DNA of 28,809 bases, taken from the NCBI RefSeq assembly GCF_025602895.1, contig NW_026516507.1:1-28809 (forward strand). Reading direction: 5' to 3'. The position numbers and the translations under genes were made by a program. Of this stretch, positions 11,207 through 19,770 are shown piece after piece. Under the pieces are notes generated by a model. The model searched no databases, was not told where the DNA came from, and worked only from the letters and a program-made list of their open reading frames with translations. The DNA comes from Polychytrium aggregatum. Taxonomy: Eukaryota; Chytridiomycota; Chytridiomycetes; Polychytriales. Each line of letters starts with the position of its first letter. Positions within the stretch are counted from its first letter, which is position 1.

Positions 11207-12189
11207 TGCCCTCTCTCCTGGGAACACGTCGGGGATGAGATGCACACTCCCACAGGCATCTGAGTGCTGTTGTATATTGCCATGCTCACAATCCAAGCAA
11301 AGAAGCAGGCGCCAAGCTATCGAATGTATTGAGTCGTCACAACGATCAATAGATTGGTCGTGAATGCTCGATTGGCACGCCTCTGATGACAGCTGCCTCC
11401 ACCCTCCCCACTCGGTGAACAATGCTGGCATGGTGATGATGCTGATGAATGGGTATTTGTTCTTGTCGCAAGCACCGCTCTCGCTACTACCGAATGTGCC
11501 TGCTGCTCTCGTAGACAGTGGGATTCACATTCCTTCCACCCCATGGGGACACGGATCGACATCTGGGTGCGCTCCGGCTTCCGCCGAGACAATTTTATGG
11601 CATAGAAATCGCATCGATAGTATTGAGACATTAGAGAGAGATACAAGAGCCGATCGAAAAGATGGTGGAGGAGAGAGAAGAGAGCTGGCTCGCTCCCTCC
11701 ACCCGCCGTCAATCCGGACAAATATAAGACGAGGAAAGAGGGGGAGGAGGGAAGCTGGCCGGAGACAATCAAACTCAACAAACATCCGTCGAACCAACAG
11801 GATTATTACACTAAAATGTCTTTCCTCCACCTCAAAAGCAAGTCCAGATTGCCGCCGCATTCTGAGGTAGAGGGATAAAGTAAAGGGAGGGCAGCGGAGT
11901 GGAAGAACAGAGAAAGAAAGAGACACTGGAATGAGGAGAGGAGGAGAGGGAGAGAGGTGGAGGAGAGGGAGAGCATGAGGAACTGTAAGCGGATTACCAA
12001 TCGCCGTTGCTCACTACCATCACACATCCCTGCCCTCTCCAGCCCGACAATTCAGGACGACTTCCTTTTCTGAATCGAAGGAAGAGAGAGAGAGAGGTAC
12101 GAAAGGGTGGAGGAGGAAGGGGAGAGCATTTGAAAAGGACAGTGGTGAGGATCTACTATCGGATTTGGAGAGAGGGATGGGCGAGTCAT
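11207..12189. other. Convergent gap between NRDE2 and the chitinase
   Basis: This is the 3' flank of both genes. From about 11620 to 12170 the plus strand is strongly purine-rich (repeated GAGAG and GGAGG), so the chitinase 3' region is pyrimidine-rich on its sense strand. No open frame with a domain is seen, and I could not fix a polyadenylation site. Confidence 0.5.
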
Positions 12190-14338
12190 TTAAGGACCGC
12201 AGACAAAGACGTTGGGGTAGCAGTGGGTGCCAGTGCCGCAAACGCCGATCTGGATCCAGACACCGCCGCCGCAGACGAGGACGTCGTTCTGATCACCGCA
12301 AGCATAGCCAGAGGTACAGGCGTTGCCAGCGTGGGGAGCGTTGGAGGTGGGGGTAGGGGAGGAAGTGGTGGTGGTGGTGGTGGTGGGCTTAGTGGTGGTG
12401 GTGGTAGACTTAGTGGTGGTAGAAGTCTTGGTGGACTTTGTGGTGGAGGTGGGCTTGGTGGTGGTGGTAGTGGTAGTGGTGGGCTTGGTGGTAGTGGTGG
12501 TGGTGGTGGTAGGCTTGACGGTAGTGGTGGTGGTGGTAGGCTTGACGGTAGTGGTGGTGCTGGTGGGGCCGGTGGTGGTGGTGGTGCTATGGGTAGAAGC
12601 AAGAACAGGTGATATCGAGTTAATGCTAGGCGAATACTTGCAGAGCAAACAGCATCGATGCAAACATGGACAGATCCAGCCAAAGAGTCCGACAGACGTT
12701 TACCTGGAGCCGACGGGAGGAATAACACCAGAGCAACGAGCAGTGCCGGAACCGAGAACAGCCTTGCAGATCTGCTGGGCAGCGGTGCTAGCATCGAGGT
12801 TGCCAGAGCTGCCCTGGGGCTTGAAGAGCTCCCAGAAGAAACCACCCTGGTGCTTGGGCTGGGTGTTCTGGAGGATGGTGGTGAGGGCGGTCTGGGTCAG
12901 GGGGATCTGGTGGGTAGGGTCCTCGGTGGGATCGGGGTAGGCGGGGGTGCCGATCTCGTAGCCGACGTAGGCAGCCATGCCGGCGGTGTCAAAGGTGCCC
13001 ATGTAGAAGGCAACCTGGCCGGGGAGATCACAGTCGCTGGTGGTGTCGGGGCACTCGTAGTACTGGTTGTTGTCGGAGAGATCGTAGGTCATGACGTTGA
13101 GGCCACCGGCGTTGGCACCGCTGAACAGGAACTTGAGGGCATCGGGGTACTGCTGGTACGACTTGAGCCAGACACCCTTGAGGTTACCACCCCACCAGTT
13201 GCCGGACCAGGCACCGGCGGCACCGGCGGCAGTGGAGACCTTGAGGGTAGGGTAGATGTTCTGGACGTTGATGATGACGTCCTTGAGGATGGCGGTGTAC
13301 TTGTAGACGGTCTGGGAGTTGTCGTAGCTGCCGCTGGAGAGCTTGGTCTCGAAGGTGTCGGCGTGCCACATCTCCTCGTAGTCAACATCGACACCGTCGA
13401 GGCCGAGGTCCTTGGCGAGGTAGACGAGATCCTGGTAGGGATCGCGGTTCTGGGTCTGCCAGTAGTTGCTGCCGGGAACAGTGACGACGGTGGAGCCATC
13501 GCGGGGATCGGTGAACTGAGCGCCACCGACGAGCTGGGGGTGCCAGGTGGGAGTGTAGCCCGCGAAGGGGTTGGCGGCGACGTAGGCCTGGGCGGACTTC
13601 CAGGTGGCCGAGTTGGCGGGCTCGGGGAAGATGGTGAAGTCGGCAAGGGTGGTGCCCTGGGACTGGGGCTCGCAGACGTAGCACCACATGTTGGACTCGT
13701 TGCAGCCGGCAACGCTGCCGCCACCGTACTGGGTGATCTTCCAGTAGTTGGGGCCAGATCCGTAGAAGGCGATACTGTACTTGGCGTAGAAGTAGGGGTA
13801 GCAGTTGTAGTTCCAGCCACCCATGGAGATGAAGACCTCGACACCTCCAGCCTGGAGCTGGGCAACATACTGCTTGATCTCGGCGAAACCCCAGTCGTTG
13901 TTGGCACCGGCACTGGCGTAGTAGCCGAGACCGGTGTACTGGAGGGTGTTGCTACCCTGGACGTAGACCCTGGGTGGCACAAAGACAGCGGGCGACAGAG
14001 CGGGCGGTGAGATAGATGAGCGACGACAGCGAGAGGACGCCGTGACGGCCAGAGCCGGCCGATTCAGGACAGCGAGGTGAATGCGAGAGCTAGAACACCA
14101 GCATGCACCGCGATGGACGCATATGCACGACATGGATGGGTACTCACATGTCGGGGCGGAGGAACGAGAGGATGACACGGTTGACGGGGAGAGTAGCGGC
14201 GTTGGCAGCAAGAGCCTGGAGCTTGGCCGGGCCCATAGTGGGATCGATCAGGAAGTAGCCACCAACAACCTTCTCCTGGGCCATAGCGGCAGGGATGACG
14301 GCGGCCAGGAAGCCGAGGGCAAGGGAGAGAGCCTTCAT
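12190..14338 (-). CDS. Secreted GH18 chitinase with Thr-rich linker and Cys-rich tail
   Basis: This is an endochitinase of glycoside hydrolase family 18, which cleaves beta-1,4-GlcNAc links in chitin by substrate-assisted catalysis. Three exons (minus strand): 14338-14148, 13969-12704 and 12586-12190, joined in phase, encode 617 residues. Residues 1-20 form a signal peptide ending AAMA. The GH18 barrel spans ~22-480, with the SxGG motif (FISMGGWNY), the catalytic DxxDxDxE motif at D255-E262 (general acid E262), MTYDL in a later strand and the terminal barrel Trp (GGFFWELF). Residues ~487-573 are a Thr/Lys/Pro linker that is probably O-mannosylated. Residues 574-617 carry six cysteines, with a VCGTGTHC core, and resemble a CBM19-type chitin-binding module; that family assignment is tentative. 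It likely acts outside the cell or in the wall, in remodelling or feeding on chitin. Both exon joins keep phase 2. Confidence 0.92.
12350..12586 (-). repeat. ACC-rich low-complexity DNA coding the chitinase linker
   Basis: Read on the minus strand, long runs of ACC and ACT Thr codons interrupted by AAG-CCC (Lys-Pro) form an imperfect satellite with units such as T6-8 followed by KP. On the plus strand it appears as GGTGGT runs that generate spurious Gly- and Val-rich frames. Confidence 0.85.
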
Positions 14339-14936
14339 CTTGGACAGAGTCGGGTGGAGGAGAGGGGAGAGAGCGGCGGGGGTGTGCGGGACGAAGAACC
14401 AAGAAGGGCGGGTGGGCGACGACCCGGCTTTATAGGGAAACCAGAGGGCCGGAGGGAGGTGTGGGGACGGCAGCCCGACGGCGGCAGACGAACGGACGCG
14501 ATCAGCCAGGGCCCATGTTCGTCGGCCCCCCCCCACCAGGCATTCCTGCTCTTTGCAGCCCAAGGAACAGAACACGATCCTTCGCAATAGCAAGGACAAC
14601 GGCGAAGGGGGAAGAGAAAGGTCAGGCGGACGGGGAGCAAGCGCGCGGACGACATGGAACGGCCGTCACGCGCCGAGGCGGGTGACAAAAGCGTGAGAAA
14701 GAGGCCACATGGGCAGCACGGCACCGGGCGAGCCGTGGCCACAGCCGAGCCACCGACCTGTCTGTGGTCGGGGGCCAGCCCCACTGGAGCTCACGCGGGC
14801 GTGGTGGTCGGTGTGGGCAGACGAGATGGGGACGGGGACGGGAAAGCGCTGAGCAGCGCAAGTGAGGTCGTGTGGGATGGCGGGTCGCGGGAGCGCGGCG
14901 GGACTGAGCTGCGCTGGGGAGAGACAAGATGCACTT

Positions 14937-15006
14937 GGACGAAGCAATTACATTCGGACGAAGCAATTACATTTGAACGAAGCAACTGCGTTTGGACGAA
15001 GCAAGT
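14937..15006. repeat. Four tandem copies of a 19-bp element
   Basis: Units begin at 14937, 14956, 14975 and 14994. The consensus is GGACGAAGCAATTACATTY. Units 1 and 2 differ only at the last base, unit 3 has several changes and unit 4 is cut after about 13 bases. The cluster sits about 600 bp upstream of the chitinase start codon in otherwise GC-rich DNA, so it could be a group of regulator-binding sites or simply a minisatellite. Confidence 0.8.
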
Positions 15007-15655
15007 GTGGGCCTGCGACGATTCAGTACCCAGCAGCTCGATGGGCGCAAGCCAACACACACCGTTCCTGTCCGCGGACGGCACCCGGACTCCAGCAACG
15101 CCAGACCCGGCGGATGCACCCCGGGATCCTCCTGTTCGAAGCCCAAACTCACCGGGCCGCCACCATTGAGACCCCCCCCCATCGAGATCCCCCATCGAGT
15201 CTTTCTGATCAGGCCGTGTGTACAATCGCTGGAAGACTGACAACACAAACGAGAAAGGCAAGAGCCCCCAGGCGCCTCAGTCTCATGACTGGGTCACGTT
15301 CCCGCAGAGTTGACCCGCCTGTGACCGAGGCCCGATTTTTTGTATCTGCTTCGGCACAGCTTGCAGTCGCTGCTGAGCGGCGGCAACGGCCATAGCACCA
15401 GCAGACGACCAGCCCGACGCGCCTGGGAAAGGGCAGTCGGGCAGCGCAGAGCACGAGAGCGTCGGCTGCTGCTGCCGCTCAGGCGCATGGGGGCGACTCG
15501 GCTGGTCAGCCGACGAGCCGACCTGCATGAGCGCAGCGGCCAGAGAAAGGTGTGTGCCAGTACCAGCGCCAGTGTCTGGAGAACAGGCAAGGCAGCGAGA
15601 AAGGGCAGGCAGCTGATAGAACGGAGGTGGGGGAGGGAGGCAAAGGACACTGCAT

Positions 15656-15710
15656 GGCAACGATACGGCAATGCAACGACACGGCAACGCAAGGATACGG
15701 CAAGGCAGCG
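15656..15710. repeat. 16-bp imperfect tandem repeat
   Basis: GGCAAYGCAASGAYAC-like units start at 15667, 15683 and 15699, preceded by a shorter copy at 15656. It is a minisatellite with no visible coding role. Confidence 0.65.
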
Positions 15711-16003
15711 GCGTCAAGGACGTGACCGGAGCCACCACCCGCGGGGGCAATGGGCATGGGGGGGAAACAGGCGGCGGTCGGCCCGGCGGACAGAGCGGCC
15801 ACAACATCGAAGATCGACCACAAAAACGAAAGGCGACGGACCAACAAGGAGGAGTAACACCACAAGGTTCATTGCCCAGCGCGGCCGGGACAGCAAGGGC
15901 GGCGCTGTGATGGAACGATCCAAGGGCCGCCCGCACAACCACCTCGACATGCGATGAATGTGACGGATGCGACAGGTGCGGTCGATGCATATCGCGGCAC
16001 CGA

Positions 16004-16062
16004 CATCGGCATCGGCATCGCGGCATCGGCATCGCGGCATCGGCATCGCGGCATCGGCATCG
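16004..16062. repeat. 14-bp CGGCATCGGCATCG tandem array
   Basis: Three perfect 14-bp copies (16021-16034, 16035-16048, 16049-16062) are preceded by further ATCGGC units. The array ends 44 bp from the NME7 stop codon, so it may lie in that gene's 3' untranslated region. Confidence 0.85.
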
Positions 16063-16105
16063 ACATTGCTTGCTATGAATGTCTTCTGCCAACGTCGGTC
16101 GCGGT

Positions 16106-18553
16106 CTATGCTAAAATCCTGAAAAAGTATTGGATCTGAGTGGGGTGGGCAGTGGTGGGCAGTGGGTCAGTGTCTCGGCTTATCTCGGGCTCAGCAGCCG
16201 GGCACTATCGCCACTATGGGCACTACTATCGCCACTATGGATGCTGCTATGGACAATATGGTTCGCTATGAACGCTCGGAATGGAAACAGCGCAACCAAC
16301 AGGGCAAACATGGCTGGCACAAACGGCCTTCCGCGTGGGCCGCAGAGCCCGCATCCCCACCTCAAGTGACCCGTCCTCGGGCAAGTCCGTGCAGTGGATC
16401 GCGTTCTTGACCTTGTCGATGCCGAACTTGGCTCGCAGGGTGTGCGGACGAATCTGCCGGCCAAGGGCGGGATCGGCAGGCCCCACGAGCTCCCTGAAGT
16501 GGCTGACGATGCCAGAGTCGGGCCCGACGATTTCGCTGTGTCGTGGCGAACGGGTGGGCCAGACAGACCCAGCGAGAGAACGGAAAGATTGTGCCATGTC
16601 AGAGGTGGTCCTGTCAGCCCAGGTTCGCCGGGGACATGTCGGTACATTGCCCATGCAGCGCAGGACATGGCCAAGCAAGCTCAGCGGGTCGCGTGCCGAC
16701 CCAGGCACCACATCCATGGCCATGTTCGCCATGCAGCGCGACCAGCCCAGCCGGCTCTGCCTCGGGCTCTGCCTCGGGCTTCAGTACGCCCTTGCGAGAC
16801 GCAGCAGGCAGCTCGGGTGCTTGCCTCGAGGGGCGCACAGATTGCCCAGCAGACTCACATGGCGATGCAGGATCCTGAGATAAGCTGGTCGAGCATCAGC
16901 TAAATCCACAAAAGGCGAAGGCAAAACAGAAAGCGTTGAGTCCACGGCCAAGACGCCGTCTGCCCGCACCCCCAGGAAACAAAAGTCTTGGTTGCTGCAC
17001 CGATCACAGACATGGTATTCGCTGACGACCCCCTTGTAAACTTCCAGAAACTCCTCGGCGTTGGCCTTTTCGAGATGATACAGCTCCATGTCGTTGATCT
17101 CAAAGCCTTCCTTTTGGATGGAGCTGACGATTTGGCCCGACAGGCCTGTGGACGATACTCTTGGTGAGGGCCGCGAGCCAGGGTAAATTCCACCAGCCAT
17201 AGACTTACCGGAGTTGACGGCATGTGGCTTTATGATTGCCAGAGTGCAGTTGTGAAAACGAGTGAGTCGGCGAAACTTGAGCGGCGATGTAGGGCCAAAG
17301 AAGTATGCGATTTCCTGTTCGTCGATGCATCGGGAGCAGGGTGAGCCAAGCACTCAGGATACATTGGGCACCGATGCATGATACCACCGAATGAACCCGC
17401 GATGCCGCCAACACAAAACGACATGTGCTCGAGTCTGCCTGGAGGAGGGCCCGAGAAAGAGCTTGCGCTCCAGACGCACCGCTTTGGCATTGTTCGCCGA
17501 GCTCGACGAGAACACGGCGTTGAAGAGTCCCGACTTGCCGTATCGAGCATGGAGTGAAAGCGGTGCCTCGGCCTTGGCTTGCTCCACTCGGTCGGGCCCG
17601 CATACCACCTTCAGCTCAGCACAGGCCCCGAGACGCATGAGCTCCATCACAACGAGCTTTTTGCCTTCGAAGGAGCTTTCAAATTCGCTGCGGCCACCAA
17701 CAGCGCCAGCGAGGCATGCATCAGCGAGCAGCTTTGCGAATGAGTGCTCATGCGTTCCGTCGAGAAGGCCGTAACGCTTGAGGTCGTCAGAGCACTCGCG
17801 ATACACACGGGTGGTATTGGGAGCGCAGCAGCAGAAAGATGGCGCTCCGGTAATCAGCTGTTGCTGCGTTGGGACCGATCCGGAGTTTACCTGTAGTTGT
17901 CGAGCTTCTCGTACTCGGGCCCAAACACCTCGCCAATGTGCTTGGTGGTCATGTCCACCATCTTGAGTTGGCAGATCGTGAACTGGTGTGCAAGGATGTC
18001 ATCAAGGATCTCACCGAGTCGCTCGAAGGCGTGGGGCTTGACGGCGACCAAGACGCTGGCGATCCCAAGTATCGTCACACGGAAATATACAGTGCCGTCA
18101 GTGTCCCAACTACAAATCGCCGTGGCAATCGAGATTAAAGCGCCACCGGCAACTCACCGCTCCATCTGCCGACTCAGTCGGTTGATGGTAAAGTCGTCCC
18201 CGTAGTCTCGGACGGTCAACTGCCGCGCAAACACGTTGACGGATGCACCGATGTAGAGATCCTCCAGATTCATGGGCGCATTCGTTCTCTTGAGGAAGGT
18301 TCGGCGCTGCTTGATGTCATACTGCCGCAGAGAAGAGCGCGTCGAGGAAGGGGCAAAGACCCCTGGGTAGATGAGTGCGCGCAAATCGCCCATCGGCATC
18401 GAGTTCACATGGCAGACAAGCGCGACGGTGCAGGACCCTTACCATCTCCATGGTGTTGTCGCAGGGATAGAAGAATAGCTGGTACTTGCGCGTCAGCTGG
18501 GCATGGACGTCAAACCAGTCCACGATGAAGCAGAAGCGCTCGAGGGCCGACAT
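16106..18553 (-). CDS. NME7: NME7-type protein: DM10 plus two NDK domains (9 exons)
   Basis: NME7 is a flagellar and basal-body protein, known in other organisms as a gamma-tubulin ring complex partner and doublet-microtubule inner protein. Exons (minus): 18553-18443, 18321-18158, 18055-17891, 17687-17480, 17314-17209, 17145-17012, 16899-16859, 16535-16361 and 16135-16106. All borders are GT-AG and in phase and give 377 residues, against 376 in human. The DM10 domain is at ~3-91 (RFCFIVDWFD, RRTFLKRTNAP, NVFARQLTVRDYG). NDK1 is at ~92-222 and NDK2 at ~236-374 (LAIIKPHAV, EVYKGVVSEYH, NAIHCTDLPEDG). NDK2 keeps the phospho-accepting His (H357). In NDK1 the equivalent position is Phe (F206, in LFNAVFSSSS), so that half is probably catalytically dead. 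The last exon codes only nine residues (IQYFFRILA). An alternative earlier acceptor for exon 4 keeps a long open frame but breaks phase. Confidence 0.93.
16142..16360 (-). other. NME7 terminal intron with CACTATCG/CACTATGG repeats
   Basis: This is part of the last NME7 intron (16136-16360), between the NDK2 exon and the 30-nt final exon. It contains reiterated GCCACTATGG and GGCACTA motifs at 16200-16260. No coding content is seen. Confidence 0.5.
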
Positions 18554-18607
18554 GACTGCTAGAATGGGGCTGTATTCGGAGTGCGCACTTGGATGCTCGC
18601 TGTGATG

Positions 18608-18676
18608 CGGCGATGGCGACAGCGACAGCAACGGCGATGGCGATGGCGATGGCGATGGCAACGGCGATGGCGATGG
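18608..18676. repeat. GCGATG/GCGACA hexamer array
   Basis: About eleven hexamers, mostly GCGATG with a few GACAGC or GCAACG variants, lie between the NME7 and Tom5-like genes. Confidence 0.8.
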
Positions 18677-18832
18677 TGGGGATGAGGGGTTGTGTCGGAG
18701 CTTTGGCTGGATGCCGGGACGAGTTGCGGATCGATCCGGCTGCATCCAGGCCACACACACACACGGTCGCCACCAAACCGGCGAGAAAAAAAGTTCCTGC
18801 GGAAATCGCCTCTGATCTGCATCTTGCCAATT

Positions 18833-18871
18833 GCCAGAGCCAACCGCCAGAGCCAACCGCCAGAGCCAATC
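18833..18871. repeat. Three 13-bp GCCAGAGCCAAYC units
   Basis: Perfect tandem copies at 18833 and 18846, and a third at 18859 with one change that creates a CCAAT pentamer. They lie 66-104 bp upstream of the Tom5-like start codon. Confidence 0.8.
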
Positions 18872-18936
18872 GCCGCCGACAGCAGCCGGACTTTGCGCAC
18901 ATCTGCCTTCCCGCCCTCCCGCTCACCTCGACAACA

Positions 18937-19346
18937 ATGTTTGGATTCCCCGGTGCCCCCACTGTCACCGCCGAAGAGGCCAAGGTCAACAAGAGAAAGT
19001 GCCGCCAGCAGTTTGTGCGCTTTGCCGTGGCCTGTCTAATTGTCCGCGCCGGTGAGTGGCCGCTTTGGATACAGCCATGCAATGCGATCGGCCGACCGCA
19101 GAGGGGAAAGAAGGGATATGTGTCATGCGCAGAGAGAGAGCAAGTGCACTATCGGTCATCGTTCTCGATGACAGATTACATTGGGCCCGGATCGATCGAG
19201 CAGCACAAGGGCGGCAATGGCCAAGCGGGTTGGATCGCCTCCACCCCAGCCGGTCCGGATCACCCTCTGCCTGCGATGTATGCTGATATGTCTGTCTCTG
19301 CAATCTAGTTCCCTTCGCGGTCGAAGTCGCCACCGGAAGCCTCTAA
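18937..19346 (+). CDS. TOM5: Tom5-like mitochondrial import microprotein (2 exons)
   Basis: Two exons, 18937-19051 and 19309-19346, joined at a GTGAGT donor and a CTAG acceptor in phase 1, encode 50 residues. The product starts MFGFPGAPTVTAEEAK, followed by a basic patch (NKRKCRQQ) and one hydrophobic segment from about residue 27 to 46 with a conserved-looking Pro at 40 (RAVPFA). Small Tom5 proteins of animals and fungi have the same length and plan: an acidic or polar N-terminus, a single tail-type membrane span, and a Pro-Phe in its middle. They stabilise the TOM complex in the outer mitochondrial membrane. Without alignment, another single-span mitochondrial microprotein remains possible. 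The gene is divergent from NME7, 383 bp away. Confidence 0.6.
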
Positions 19347-19770
19347 ACTCTCGAGACAAACTTCTGCAGTCTGATCAGGTCTTTGGATCGAGACAGGGCC
19401 GATTCCACAACCCTGAGTGCTCGCGTGCGAGGCTGCAGTCCAAAGGTCCAAAGATACAAATCTCACAATCAATAATCCATAACCAATGGCACGTCTGTCT
19501 TGCAAGCTCAGCCGTCCCTGTCGGTCAACACAGCTCCGGCCGCACTCCGCTCACATAGACACAAGTGATGGCTCTGCCCACATATTGCACGCAGCGGCCG
19601 TGTTCCGTTCTGTAATCCATTCTTCCCGCCCCTTCAATAAACCCCTGGAGACTCTTGCTCCTTCATCAACGAAATGGTTTTCCAGTTGCATGGCGACGGG
19701 GCGGTGGGACGACAGCGAGCCGCAAGGCACATGTGATCGGGTTTGGCGCACAGCTGTCCGAGCCGGCGAT
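19347..19770. other. Convergent gap between the Tom5-like gene and PPIL1
   Basis: I see no gene here. Both genes should end transcription in this stretch; a CAATAAAC sequence around 19634 could serve as a plus-strand polyadenylation hint, but it lies far from the Tom5 stop. Confidence 0.45.

Larger units (their letters stand above)
14339..16105. other. Large gap upstream of the chitinase and downstream of NME7
   Basis: This GC-rich stretch of almost 1.8 kb has no supportable gene. It should contain the chitinase promoter. It holds a 19-bp repeat cluster (14937-15006), a C9 run (15172-15180), a 16-bp repeat (15656-15710) and a 14-bp CGGCATCGGCATCG array (16004-16062) abutting the NME7 stop. 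Long open frames on both strands here are arginine- and proline-rich and reflect base composition. Confidence 0.5.
18554..18936. promoter_or_regulatory. Shared divergent promoter region of NME7 and the Tom5-like gene
   Basis: These 383 bp separate two start codons that point away from each other. The segment contains a GCGATG hexamer array (about 18608-18676) on the NME7 side and three 13-bp units GCCAGAGCCAACC (18833-18871) on the Tom5 side. Near 18826 and 18866 there are CCAAT-type pentamers in opposite orientations. A bidirectional promoter is inferred from the layout; no TATA box is obvious. Confidence 0.5.

Noticed and set aside
12658..14010. A 450-residue plus-strand open frame rich in Gly and Val
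   Set aside because: It lies antisense to the GH18 coding exon and is a by-product of codon bias there; it has no domain, while the minus strand has clear catalytic motifs.
14937..15006. CRISPR-like array
   Set aside because: The units are contiguous with no spacers, and the genome is eukaryotic.
14339..16105. Long Arg/Pro-rich open frames on both strands in the chitinase upstream gap
   Set aside because: GC-rich DNA has few stop codons by chance; the frames overlap and show no domain or splice logic.
16247..16360. Extending the NME7 frame past LEV to a stop at 16247
   Set aside because: The extension is not NME7-like, while a GTGGGG donor at 16360 and a short exon at 16106-16135 supply the conserved QYFF end.
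17688..17806. Reading NME7 exon 4 upstream through ECSDDLKRYGLLDGTHEHSF
   Set aside because: The frame is open, but none of its AG acceptors matches the phase-2 donor of exon 3. The acceptor at 17688 matches phase and gives the family length.
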